Source of the DNA: Corbicula japonica
Lineage: Eukaryota > Mollusca > Bivalvia > Venerida > Cyrenidae
Assembly: GCA_038501625.1 (NCBI GenBank)
Contig: JAZAYU010000008.1
Coordinates: forward strand, 9,238,938 to 9,302,937
Reading direction: 5' to 3'
Length of the DNA stretch: 64,000 nucleotides
Shown: positions 28,301 through 33,568 of the stretch, piece after piece
Position numbering within the stretch: position 1 is the stretch's first letter
How the letters are laid out: every line of letters begins with the position of its first letter
Translations under genes and position numbers: made by a program
The notes under the pieces: generated by a model
Databases searched by the model: none
The model's input: the letters and a program-made list of their open reading frames with translations, nothing else
Told to the model about the DNA's origin: nothing

Positions 28301-31300
28301 ATAATCGTCAGGGAAGCATGCTACTGGAAAGCCCCACGAAAACTTGTGCCTCAGGTGCTTGTTACTTAGGCCTCCTCTAATTTCATTTGAGCCTCCTCAA
28401 CCAATCTTTAATGGATTACCCCAAGTCAAAACAGCATCATTTTTGTCAAAACTTCCCCCTTCAGATGTCAAAACAGCTCCCTTTTCTTAAAAATCAGTCA
28501 GAACGGCCCCTGTTTGTTTTTTCAAGCAATCATTTTTTTCACACGACGATGACAGGGATAAAAAGAAAAAAAATCTGGCTTCTAGGTTCTTTCATAAAAA
28601 AGATTTCCCTATAAACCCAGGGTTCCCACTGTTGATCGCCAATGTCGGCAAATGCAAAAAAAAGGTAATTTTGCGACAATTTATTTGCCATTGGTGAATT
28701 TACTGGCAACAAAAAAATATATTTATCGCAATAACGTAAGCTCCATTTTCTTATTGTAAATGACATAAGCGAAATAATGATGTAAATCATACTAAATTAC
28801 CTGGATGTTGAAAATAACAGCTTGTTAATTTGACAGTTTATTAGTTTAATGACACTTCGAGAACATAAAAAGAGGTGATAATATGATTATCTATGATCAG
28901 GACCGACTGTCAGTAATTAATAGTGCGATGCACCTGAGGTGTTTGCTTGCTCGATTAAAGGAAGACATCCCTAGATGATGTCGGCTAGTAAAATAATTAC
29001 AGGATAGAGAGTTTTCATACTGATAATGCAATAATCGGGTACAGGTACACAAGTTGCTACGGCAGATAAGGCATGTCGGACAAATTATGGCATGTCGCAA
29101 ATTGGAACCTGAAATTATGGCTTGTCGCATGCGACTAGCGATGAAGGCCTGGGGAAAACCTTGGTTATATATATATGATAAAGGGACAAAGATAATGTCG
29201 TTCTGTATAATACAGGATAATTTTTTCTATTTGGGCATTTGAAATGAAAAATATGCAAGGTATATTGCACAGTGGGTGTCTAAATTCTTCAAGTAAAAAA
29301 AAACCCCTCCCCCTATAAGCAGTTCTTTTCATTTAAGCTGAATGTAATTATTTGAAACAAAGCAGCTGGAGATACTACATTACGGTTTTTTCCATAATTT
29401 ACGACATAAATTTTTTTGACGTATAATCGCAAGCAGGTCGTTCTTACCAAAATCTTTTTTCTCAGGGATGTTTTGACCAAAATGAGGCCTTCTTGACTGC
29501 GGGCCATTTTGACAGGAGCCATTCTGACTGGAAACCCCTTTATGAAAACCCTATACCCGCTTTTTTGTTAGAAGCTGTTCTGATGGAAATGAACTTTGTA
29601 CTTAGAAAGGTCGTGAGGCTTCCAAATAAGCTTGAGATTTTCCTGATCATGAATATATTGACAACAAACTTATTTTCGGTCAATTATTCCCTATTCCTGT
29701 ATTTCCACCCCCCTTACCAAATTTTCGTCAAATACTTTATTATAAGATAAAATAAATGTCAAATTAGCATGATGCTCAAAAGAGCATTCTTTGTTCTATG
29801 AAACGGAACATTATATCTGAAAATCAATGCTAAAATATGCATGTTCGGCAATTTAGCAGACACACACCTCCGGTGAAATAAATGGCCATCGCATTCCTAT
29901 AAACACGTCCTTTGCTGTAAGAACCTGTGTGAAGAATTTGTTTTTACTATTTCAAACTTGTTGTGTTCAAACCATGCAGACAATCAAGGGTAAAAATATT
30001 TTGATGCATTTTGATCAGTTTTGCAAGAGTATCTAAGTCAGGGATTCTAAAATCGTCGGCAGGCCGGTCATTGACCGATTTTCGGGAAGAATGACCGATT
30101 TAAATTTCAAAATTGGTAAAAAAATCGGTCATGAATTGGCCCATAAATTGTTACAAAAATTACCAACATGTACATTATTTCACAGCTTAATCACAGGGCT
30201 TTTCATCCTTATATAACAGAGGCCGATATTCGGCCACTTCCCAATCCGAAAAAATATTTTTTTTTCGCAATTGTGGCAGAGTTTCTTCCCAAAATGCAAG
30301 ACATGATTTCCCAAAATCTTAGAAATTCCCCCTAGAGTAGTTTAAAAATCGATCAATTTGTTTACATTGTTATTTCCGGAAGAAGCGTTTGTCTGGTATC
30401 GACATTTTTGTCGTACTATTGCCGAAAAACGCACGGTACCCGTGATATGCAAAACCAGTCTAATCCGTTAAGTTCCGATAGACTCTTACTCAGTTAAATG
30501 TTCTGAAAGTCTGGATTTTATTCCTTTTCAGGGGAGATAAATCGGTGTTTATTTCTGGTTGCAGAAACAAATCTCATAACGGAAAATATTACTGCAAATT
30601 ACTGAAACGTAACGAAAACCAAAAGTTGCTATTTGACTAGCGAGTAAAAAAACAAAAACTCGATCCATTGGGTGCGAAGTCTACCAAGGAAATCCCTAGT
30701 ATTTTAAACGTTGCTGCCTCAGAGTCTGCCACTGTTCCACACTCGTTTCTAGCACGGAGCCGGAGGTACCAGTTAGTGTTGCTTCCTCCGAGTCTGGCGT
30801 TTTTTCCTCAGAAGACTCTTTCCTTGGCATCTTTGAATTTATCAATAAGTGAATTTAGATCAGTATCACTTGTTGATAAATTCAAAGATGCCAAGGAAAG
30901 AGACATGGACCTTTCAAGCTTGTGAACTGAATACTATAGAATTGTGAAAATCTGAAAAAAATAAAGTGCTATAAAAATAAAACTAATGTTAAAAATGCTT
31001 ATTTCTATAATAATTTGTACTCCAGTACCCTATTTCAATAAATTTTGTGTTCCCAAAATGAACAATCATCGCGCATAAATTTCCCAAAATGAACAATTAT
31101 CGCGCATAAATTTCCCAATTTGAAAAGGCCAGGGCCTCTTCCCAATTTCCTGATGAAAAGCCCTGAATCAGCTATTAATCTGTCAATTATCGAATTCACA
31201 ACTCTGCTACCATGACTACCACGACTACACGTCCCGTGAATGGCCTGCGGCATAGAAGAAACGGGATGTAGTCGGTCTCATTTTAACAACGGGTGGGTTT

Positions 31301-32542
31301 GTTTAATTTGCAAATAAACTGCGCTAGTCAGGCAGTTTAATGTCAGAATTAAAAGTGGCAATACCCGTGATTTTATTAATTAACGTACACAAACAAAACA
31401 GTTAGCATTTTATTGAAAGAAGTGTTAGTGCGATATGCGTAATTCTGAATGATCGCCGATCGAATAAAATAAAGTACGTTTAAAAATGCTGTTTCGCAAA
31501 TTTAAAGAAAACTTCTTCAATGCCGATTTTAGTTAAATTGATTGCCATTCACAGCAAAGTTGAAAGGCTCAAATGAATAGATACTTATGTGAAAATTAAA
31601 TTAATCGAGTAACCGGCTTGCTTACTTACGGCTATAACAATTCAAATAAATTTTAAATTTACAAAAATCTACGTACGCAACATTTATTTCCGACTCGGAA
31701 ATGAATGTTGCATACGCAGACTCGTGTCAGTTCTTGTAGATTCAAGAATTACTAATTCATGACATAATCGACGTATATTTACGTAAAGCGAATACTTGCC
31801 TCTCGCAATTCCGAGAGTTAATACATGTTCAATGAACTAAAAAATCCACTTCACAATCGCTATTAACACTGCTTTAGATTACTATTTTGAACCGTTACGT
31901 CACTTTTTCAATGCATGGGATGCTTGTGTATTACAACAAAGACGCCGTAAACTTCAAACGTCGCGTGCCACTCTAATAAATCGATCAAAGAATTTTTCCG
32001 TCTACAGCCCGAAAATCATGAAATTAATCTGTTGGAAGGTTGTAGGATATCGCCGACGAGAATTTATGTTGTAAGAGTGGAATGAACTGGGGGTCAGAGA
32101 GTTAAATGCACTGAACGCGGGGACTGGAAGTCGCAGTTCGTGCGAACCGGAAGTGGGGGAATTGTCAATTTTGGCGCCAATGTGCGATTGGGAATTTGAA
32201 ATTTTAGAATCCCTAATCGAAGTAAATGCTTTTTGAGCACATGGTGTTTTTGGATAAGTGATTCTTAGATAAATATGTTTTCTAATCATTTATAATTTTA
32301 AGCTCAATTTTTTAACCACTGCAACTTGAAAATATCATCATTACTCTCTTGTACCATGCATAGGTCCATGCATCCTATTATTAATTGTTGTTTATTCAAG
32401 GGGGACGGGAATATAGGATGGGACGGAAATATAGGAAAGTATGGTATGCTTCGAGCGAAACAACCGACGCTTATTCAACACCACGCTCCGCTACAAACTA
32501 ACACACAAAACTACCTTTCTGATCTCCACCTTCCGAGCTCAT
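1156..32542 (-). CDS. YTHDC1: YTHDC1, nuclear m6A reader (17 exons, whole gene)
   Basis: Spliced minus-strand gene. Exons, 5' to 3': 32542-32515, 25176-25066, 24795-24574, 23883-23776, 22469-22368, 21886-21704, 20703-20515, 20182-20034, 19570-19516, 19101-18984, 18476-18392, 17875-17706, 14060-13981, 5008-4929, 4449-4342 (possible cassette), 1976-1902, 1338-1156. All phases join in one frame to about 681 codons. The N-terminus has the NVLDDIL motif of vertebrate YTHDC1. Next come Lys/Glu/Asp-rich regions, an ISPI motif (about residues 275-278), the YTH domain (about 322-455), an Arg-rich segment and a Pro-rich tail with SYNDYMREF. The m6A cage maps to W349, W400 and L411. In characterised animals the protein binds N6-methyladenosine in nuclear RNA and influences splicing, export and decay. 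Inferred: exon 1 and the exact C-terminus. Confidence 0.93.
1902..1976 (-). CDS. YTHDC1: YTHDC1 exon 16 (SYNDYMREF, Pro-rich)
   Basis: 75 nt between TTTTTTCAG and GTAAGT, phase 0. It encodes [25 protein letters not shown] (residues 597-621), matching the conserved SYNDYVREF-Pro region of YTHDC1. Confidence 0.95.
3325..3468. mobile_element. Foldback MITE, family A, copy 1
   Basis: 144-bp nearly perfect palindrome: starts GCCCAAGATCATAAAACTAA, ends with its imperfect complement, and has a perfect centre GAAATGGCGAC-AA-GTCGCCATTTC. Other copies lie at 14279-14424, 58025-58169 and (centre deleted) 52492-52585, with a fragment near 58741-58796. No coding capacity. It sits in YTHDC1 intron 15. Confidence 0.88.
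3470..3681. repeat. Dispersed GATCTGGATCTACACTG repeat, copy 1
   Basis: Copy of a family of about 160-250 bp found at least ten times in this window. Hallmarks are GATC-rich blocks like CTGATCTGGATCTACACTG, a TTATTTCTGACCAA block, and an end like GGAGTAAAGGGTTAA. Other copies: 15061-15317, 15590-15740, 22116-22277, 24005-24373, 25338-25402, 36270-36450, 51250-51425, 52078-52250, 56198-56423, 58240-58398. Strand varies. No pol III boxes were evident. Confidence 0.7.
4342..4449 (-). CDS. YTHDC1: YTHDC1 exon 15 (possible cassette exon)
   Basis: 108 nt (36 codons), phase 0 at both ends, between TTTTCAG and GTTTTT. It encodes [20 protein letters not shown] and onward, ending KYKEVRHQ (residues 561-596). 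In vertebrates FLNG runs directly into SYNDYVREF. Here exon 14 ends FING and exon 16 starts SYNDYMREF, so this exon can be skipped without changing frame. It is probably alternatively spliced or lineage-specific. Confidence 0.75.
4929..5008 (-). CDS. YTHDC1: YTHDC1 exon 14
   Basis: 80 nt between ATTGCAG and GTATGT. It encodes [27 protein letters not shown] (residues 534-560), collinear with vertebrate RRFSGVRRDVFLNG. It ends in phase 0. Confidence 0.93.
5758..5960. mobile_element. Small TIR element, family B, copy 1
   Basis: About 203 bp bounded by CCTGAAAGTTG and CAACTTTCAGG, with internal inverted GTCAGAC/GTCTGAC blocks (TCTGTCTGACCAAAACA twice). A related copy in the opposite orientation lies at 24112-24328. 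Short non-autonomous DNA element; superfamily undetermined. Confidence 0.75.
6841..8278. repeat. Tandem array, about 144-bp unit, in Helitron-like element
   Basis: About seven diverged units; GACCAAGTTTGAA recurs at about 7354, 7496, 7640, 7784, 7930, 8076 and 8211 (period 135-146). Units contain TCAAGGTCACATGACCCAGT and AGACCGCTAGAGTGCGGACA. The array starts after a CAAACGGGTCC junction and appears inserted into an older repeat that resumes at 8279 (CTCAATATGGTGAT occurs on both sides). A hairpin at 8420-8439 (CCCCGAATTTCTTCGGGG) resembles the 3' hairpin of Helitron-type elements. Confidence 0.8.
8520..9330. repeat. Diverged tandem array, about 130-150-bp unit
   Basis: Diverged units with TTTGACCCTTACTGTGACCT, GAGATGGGAACCT, TTGCTCAATGCATG and GACAAGCTTT at roughly 8885, 9036 and 9166. 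It belongs to the same style of TGACCTTGACC-rich arrays as its neighbours, but the unit sequence differs. Confidence 0.7.
9908..11281 (-). mobile_element. Helentron-like element with 143-bp tandem core, copy 1
   Basis: Minus-strand copy of the element at 53265-54502. On the minus strand it starts with the hairpin AACCAGG-TTTTC...AACCTGGTT at 11281-11254 and a (GGGC)-rich segment (11228-11192), then diverged 143-bp units up to about 9970. Units contain CTATTTTTAGCAACAGTGAC and CCTTGACCTT (plus-strand sense). Between 10690 and 11180 there is a second internal array of about 150-bp units with AAAAAGGGGCATAACTTTG. No transposase is seen. Style matches non-autonomous Helentron/HINE or Pearl-type elements known from bivalves. 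Confidence 0.72.
11492..11721. mobile_element. Small TIR element
   Basis: About 230 bp with terminal inverted repeats of about 26 bp: TATACTACTCAAATTTGATA at the left and the complement ending GAGTAGTATA at the right (11695-11721). TA may be the target duplication. Overlapping short reading frames on both strands are not thought to be genes. Confidence 0.75.
12540..13880. repeat. Tandem array with recent 373-bp duplication
   Basis: Diverged units with AACAGTGACCTT, CATCACAATATCTCATTCC and AAACCATTTTTCTATTTTAA. Within it, 12591-12963 and 12964-13321 are nearly identical (start CTACCTAAACAGTAAGTTTT in both). The second copy lacks about 13 bases of AGTGACCTTGACC. It ends 100 bp before YTHDC1 exon 13. 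Confidence 0.82.
13981..14060 (-). CDS. YTHDC1: YTHDC1 exon 13 (Arg-rich)
   Basis: 80 nt between TTTTTTTAG and GTAATT. It encodes [27 protein letters not shown] (residues 507-534), like the basic RRPEDYDIHNSRKKPR region in vertebrates. Its intron upstream (14061-17705) holds a foldback element; the intron downstream is 9 kb of repeats. Confidence 0.9.
14279..14424. mobile_element. Foldback MITE, family A, copy 2
   Basis: About 146 bp, begins GCCCAAGGTTATAAAACTGA, and is palindromic around GGCGACCAATCATAGTTTC. The arms carry CATCTGATTGGCTGAAAT and its complement. More diverged at the centre than copy 1. Confidence 0.85.
15061..15317. repeat. Dispersed GATCTGGATCTACACTG repeat, copy 2
   Basis: Contains CTCTTTACTCCATATACTG, GATCTGGATCTGAACTG, CAGATCCTGATCAGACGG and an end TATGGAGTAAAGGGTTAA. 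The ends are inverted with respect to each other (TTTACTCCATA and TATGGAGTAAA), so the full-length element may be bounded by inverted repeats. Confidence 0.7.
15590..15740. repeat. Dispersed GATCTGGATCTACACTG repeat, fragment
   Basis: Partial copy with TTATTTCTGACCAAGAAGCC, CAGATCCTAATCTGAC and GACCAGTTTGCACATACTCC. No full ends are visible. Confidence 0.5.
17706..17875 (-). CDS. YTHDC1: YTHDC1 exon 12 (YTH end, Arg/Gly region)
   Basis: 170 nt between TTTTACAG and GTTAGA. It begins [20 protein letters not shown] and ends in an Arg/Gly/Asp region, [12 protein letters not shown] (residues 451-507). EIE-x-CG-x-LC-x-LFP is the standard end of the domain. Confidence 0.95.
18392..18476 (-). CDS. 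YTHDC1: YTHDC1 exon 11 (YTH domain, end)
   Basis: 85 nt between TTTTCAG and GTTCAC. It encodes [20 protein letters not shown] and VKIGRDGQ (residues 422-450), closely matching the C-terminal YTH block of vertebrate YTHDC1. Confidence 0.97.
18984..19101 (-). CDS. YTHDC1: YTHDC1 exon 10 (YTH domain, cage)
   Basis: 118 nt between TTGCAG and GTAAGA. It encodes residues 383-422, including [20 protein letters not shown] and KLDWIS. W400 and L411 are the second and third residues of the m6A cage (Trp-Trp-Leu in YTHDC1), so methyl-adenosine binding should be intact. Confidence 0.97.
19200..19345 (-). repeat. Possible tRNA-derived SINE fragment
   Basis: On the minus strand, TTATGGGTTCAGTCCCTTG near 19290 resembles a pol III B box (GGTTCGANTCC). 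The rest of a tRNA fold is not convincing. Within intron 9 or adjacent sequence of YTHDC1. Confidence 0.3.
19516..19570 (-). CDS. YTHDC1: YTHDC1 exon 9 (YTH domain)
   Basis: 55 nt between TTTCAG and GTTGGT. It encodes [18 protein letters not shown] (residues 365-382), the core beta strands of the YTH fold; SGKFQG is diagnostic. Confidence 0.96.
19617..19712 (-). repeat. tRNA-like SINE head in YTHDC1 intron 8
   Basis: Minus strand reads GAGATAGCTCAGCCAGGAGA (A-box-like, D arm), then CACTCGCCCTGTAAACTAGG (anticodon-arm-like) and GGATTGTGTCCC (B-box-like). The overall tRNA shape is clear but with mismatches, so it is a SINE head or tRNA pseudogene rather than a working tRNA. Confidence 0.5.
20034..20182 (-). 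CDS. YTHDC1: YTHDC1 exon 8 (YTH domain, first part)
   Basis: 149 nt between TTTCCAG and GTAGGT. It encodes [20 protein letters not shown] followed by [20 protein letters not shown] (residues 315-364). The SNNHEN block and the Trp of VWST (W349, first cage residue) are YTH hallmarks. Cys347 replaces the Gly usual in vertebrate AKGVWST. Confidence 0.97.
20515..20703 (-). CDS. YTHDC1: YTHDC1 exon 7 (ISPI, poly-Asp; GC donor)
   Basis: 189 nt, acceptor TTTTGTAG. It encodes [18 protein letters not shown], an eight-Asp run and KKSADDEEK (residues 252-315). ISPI is a conserved family motif. No GT donor fits the phase. The boundary that joins in frame to the YTH exon is AAAG|GCAAAT, so this intron is probably GC-AG. 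The trinucleotide-rich Asp run (near 20577-20603) could vary in length between individuals. Confidence 0.85.
20704..21703 (-). other. YTHDC1 intron 6
   Basis: About 1 kb. A weak tRNA-like stretch on the minus strand near 21121-21235 (TAGCTCATGACTCGGTGG, B-box doubtful). Otherwise nothing recognised. Confidence 0.4.
21704..21886 (-). CDS. YTHDC1: YTHDC1 exon 6 (FDTRSETS motif)
   Basis: 183 nt, acceptor TTTGCAG, donor GTAAAT. It encodes an Asn/Ser/Glu-rich stretch ending [15 protein letters not shown] and SGGGSEM (residues 191-252). FDTRSETS parallels YDTRSEAS just before the YTH domain in vertebrate YTHDC1. Confidence 0.85.
22116..22277. repeat. Dispersed GATCTGGATCTACACTG repeat, copy with inverted ends
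   Basis: About 162 bp that starts TTAACCCTTCACTTCATGGG and ends AAAAGGGTTAA. It contains GCTGATCTGGATCTAGACTG. The near-symmetrical ends suggest this may be a short complete copy. In YTHDC1 intron 5. Confidence 0.65.
22368..22469 (-). CDS. YTHDC1: YTHDC1 exon 5
   Basis: 102 nt, phase 1 in and out, with acceptor TTTGTAG and donor GTACAG. It encodes a non-repetitive segment, [20 protein letters not shown] and onward (residues 157-191), predicted to be helical. It was missed by simple open-frame scanning because it is short; the phase match and position support it. Confidence 0.78.
22470..23775 (-). other. YTHDC1 intron 4
   Basis: 1.3 kb, AT-rich, no recognisable repeat or exon. Confidence 0.5.
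23776..23883 (-). CDS. YTHDC1: YTHDC1 exon 4 (Glu/Asp-rich)
   Basis: 108 nt from a TTCAG acceptor to a GTAAGC donor. It encodes [20 protein letters not shown] followed by more acidic residues (121-157). The charged, disordered composition matches the Glu-rich region before the YTH domain in the family. Confidence 0.82.
24005..24373. repeat. Dispersed repeat split by a family B TIR element
   Basis: Left part to about 24111 (GCTGATCAGGATATACACTG) and right part from about 24333 (TTATGGAGTAAAAGGTTAA) look like one copy of the dispersed repeat, interrupted by the 24112-24328 element. In YTHDC1 intron 3. Confidence 0.6.
24112..24328. mobile_element. Small TIR element, family B, copy 2
   Basis: Bounded by CCTGAAAGTTGCC and CAACTTTCGGG, with TTTCGGTCTGACAGAATTTG inside. 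It is in the opposite orientation to the copy at 5758-5960 and shares the GTCTGAC motifs. Confidence 0.72.
24390..24408. repeat. (CA)n microsatellite
   Basis: Short run of CA dinucleotides in YTHDC1 intron 3. Confidence 0.8.
24574..24795 (-). CDS. YTHDC1: YTHDC1 exon 3 (Lys/Ala-rich)
   Basis: 222 nt, phase 1 in and out, with a GTAAGA donor. It encodes a basic low-complexity region ([20 protein letters not shown]), then an acidic patch, then [15 protein letters not shown]. It resembles a nuclear-localisation or disordered tract (residues 47-121). I do not see a direct vertebrate counterpart for this basic block. Confidence 0.8.
25066..25176 (-). CDS. YTHDC1: YTHDC1 exon 2 (NVLDDIL motif)
   Basis: 111 nt between TTTTTCAG and a GTGAGT donor. 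It encodes an acidic segment, [19 protein letters not shown] and onward (residues 10-47). The NVLDDIL block matches the extreme N-terminus of vertebrate YTHDC1. Confidence 0.85.
25494..26073. repeat. 289-bp tandem duplication
   Basis: 25494-25782 and 25783-26073 are almost identical (I see essentially one substitution, ATCATTTT to ATTATTTT). The unit starts CATTTTGATAAAGAAGTAGG, includes AAGGGTTAGGGTTAG, and ends TTTGACATTTTTC. Identical short minus-strand frames in both copies are a by-product. Each unit contains the terminal repeat of the element starting at 26042. Confidence 0.9.
26042..27820. mobile_element. TA-flanked TIR element (Tc1/mariner-like target)
   Basis: Inverted ends of about 33 bp: CAGTACAGCTCGGGTGTCTT at the left and the complement ending GGGTGTC...CTGTACTG at the right, flanked by TA on both sides (26040-26041, 27821-27822). 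The subterminal zones hold repeated GC-rich motifs such as TCACCGCGATTCGCG and GATCGCGGTG. No transposase seen; non-autonomous. Superfamily is inferred only from the TA duplication. Confidence 0.78.
28385..29550. mobile_element. Possible inverted-repeat element
   Basis: 28420-28520 carries repeated GTCAAAACAGC-type blocks alternating with C-rich blocks. 29460-29545 carries the complementary GTTTTGACCAAAATGAGGCC and CCATTTTGACAGG blocks. The ends are not sharp and I cannot define a target duplication. Confidence 0.4.
30039..32215. mobile_element. hAT-like non-autonomous element, copy A
   Basis: Ends CAGGGATTCTAAAAT and ATTTTAGAATCCCT. Flanking 8-mers ATCTAAGT (30031-30038) and ATCGAAGT (32216-32223) match 7 of 8, the target-site size of hAT elements. 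About 1.2 kb of it matches copy B (36697-37949), including CCGGTCATTGACCGATTTT and the hairpin GCAACATTTATTTCC...GAATGTTGC. It is interrupted by the 30194-31165 insertion. No intact transposase. Short conserved frames near the right end (31880-32070) are shared by both copies but unrecognised. Confidence 0.88.
30194..31165. mobile_element. Nested element in hAT copy A, 5-bp TSD
   Basis: 972 bp with ends CAGGGCTTTTCATC and GATGAAAAGCCCTG, flanked by AATCA on both sides (30189-30193, 31166-31170). Copy B of the host hAT shows the empty site (CAGCTTAATCAGCTATTAAT near 36905), which proves the insertion. A relative with identical ends and a CATTT duplication spans 33989-36217. Inside, 30816-30845 and 30873-30902 form a perfect 30-bp inverted repeat (CCTTGGCATCTTTGAATTTA). 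Confidence 0.9.
32515..32542 (-). CDS. YTHDC1: YTHDC1 exon 1 (start codon)
   Basis: Predicted first coding exon: ATG, then MSSEGGDQK plus one base, followed by a GTAG donor. The phase (1) fits exon 2 exactly, and the join gives [15 protein letters not shown], which parallels the start of vertebrate YTHDC1 where a short acidic leader precedes NVLDDIL. It lies 7.3 kb upstream of exon 2 and 982 bp from the divergent EndoU start. It is very short, so transcript evidence would settle it. The other candidate donor, near 26528, gave a hydrophobic leader inside a transposon and was rejected. Confidence 0.65.
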
Positions 32543-33524
32543 TTCTGAAAAAGTTTCTGTCGGAATTTCGTAAAACTGAGGTTTAGATAGAGGATTGACT
32601 GTCAAAATGAATGCGGAATATCGTCTTTGTTCTAGGGCTACTAAATCATGGCTACTGCATAAATTTTCAAGTCTCGTCTAGTCTCGCAACACGAGTCCGT
32701 ATCTCGGACAGAATTAGGGACAGTACGGACCATGAGACAATACGGACCAGCCAATACGGACCATATTACAGGACAATACGGACCATATTATAAGACAATA
32801 CGGCCCATGTTATATGACAATACGGACCATACTGAAAAACAATACGGACCATAATTAAAATAATACGGACCACTTTTTGAAGTTTGAAATAGTCATTTTA
32901 TAATTATTTGGATCTTGCATTTTGTTTCGACAAGGTTCTGTTACGGACACAAAGCTTAAACTGAAGATGTTATTTATTATTTTTAGTATAATGTGTGTCA
33001 ATGTCTTAGTAAATATATGTTCTGTTATTACTATATGTTTTAATAATGAACATGTTATTTATTAATTTTTAGTTTAATGTGTGTCTTTGTCTTTGTAAAT
33101 ATATGTTTGTTGTACTATTTTGTGAATATTTATTAAAAAATAAAGTTTGAAATTCAATTTCTTGTCAATATTACCTTTTTTAAAAATATGGTCCGTATTG
33201 TTTTAAATGTAGTCCGTATTGTTTTAATTTTGGTCCGTATTGTTTTCAGTATGGTCCGTATTGTCTTATAATATGGTCCGTATTGTCCTGTAATATGGTC
33301 CGTATTGGCTGGTCCGTATTGTCTCATGGTCCGTACTGTCTGTATACCTCTCGGAACAACAGCTCAGACCAAACTATCCCGAATTCTAAAGCTGCATGTA
33401 TAGTGAGTTTTGATTGGATTCTTTTCTGTAAACCGACCAATCTCTTTTCTTCTAACATTTTCACGGTTCATGTTGACAGGTGTGACAGATCGGAATTTGG
33501 GACCCGGGACGGAAAGGTACTGCG
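32543..33524. promoter_or_regulatory. Shared divergent promoter region of YTHDC1 and EndoU gene
   Basis: 982 bp between the two predicted start codons, which point away from each other. A foldback element (32719-33340) fills about 622 bp, leaving 176 bp next to YTHDC1 and 184 bp next to the EndoU gene. The EndoU side has an inverted and a direct CCAAT box (ATTGG 33413-33417, CCAAT 33437-33441). No clear TATA box. The promoter role is inferred from geometry only and depends on the two short first exons being right. Confidence 0.5.
32719..33340. mobile_element. Foldback element with CAATACGGACC repeats
   Basis: 622 bp. Arms of about 160 bp are near-perfect complements: left begins GACAGTACGGACCATGAGAC, right ends GTCTCATGGTCCGTACTGTC. 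Each arm is built of seven or eight copies of AATACGGACCATA spaced about 17-25 bp. The 280-bp centre is AT-rich and non-coding. No clear target duplication was found. It lies between the two divergent genes. Confidence 0.92.
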
Positions 33525-33568
33525 ATGGCGAAGTGTAGACAGCAGAACAAATTTACAAACGAGCAAGG
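33525..33568 (+). CDS. EndoU gene exon 1 (predicted)
   Basis: ATG in a GCGATGG context, encoding [14 protein letters not shown] and two bases of a Gly codon, then a GTAATT donor. Phase 2 fits exon 2 exactly, giving [15 protein letters not shown]. It is 16.7 kb from exon 2, with the intron full of transposons. The only support is start, donor, phase and position. Confidence 0.5.

Larger units (their letters stand above)
25177..32514 (-). other. YTHDC1 intron 1 (transposon-rich)
   Basis: 7.3 kb between the predicted first exon and exon 2. Contents, from the low end: dispersed repeat fragment (25338-25402), tandem duplication (25494-26073), TA-flanked element (26042-27820), a possible inverted-repeat element around 28400-29550, and a hAT-like element with a nested insertion (30039-32215). 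No coding exon supported. Confidence 0.6.

Noticed and set aside
31880..32070. Frame shared by both hAT copies (about 37596-37808 and 31880-32070) as a transposase piece
   Set aside because: I could not see an RNase-H/DDE or dimerisation motif on either strand. Similarity between copies follows from common origin alone.
32719..33340. CRISPR-like pattern of regularly spaced repeats
   Set aside because: The repeats are short (10-13 bp), mirrored in two arms, and the spacers are also mirrored. This is a foldback element in an animal genome.
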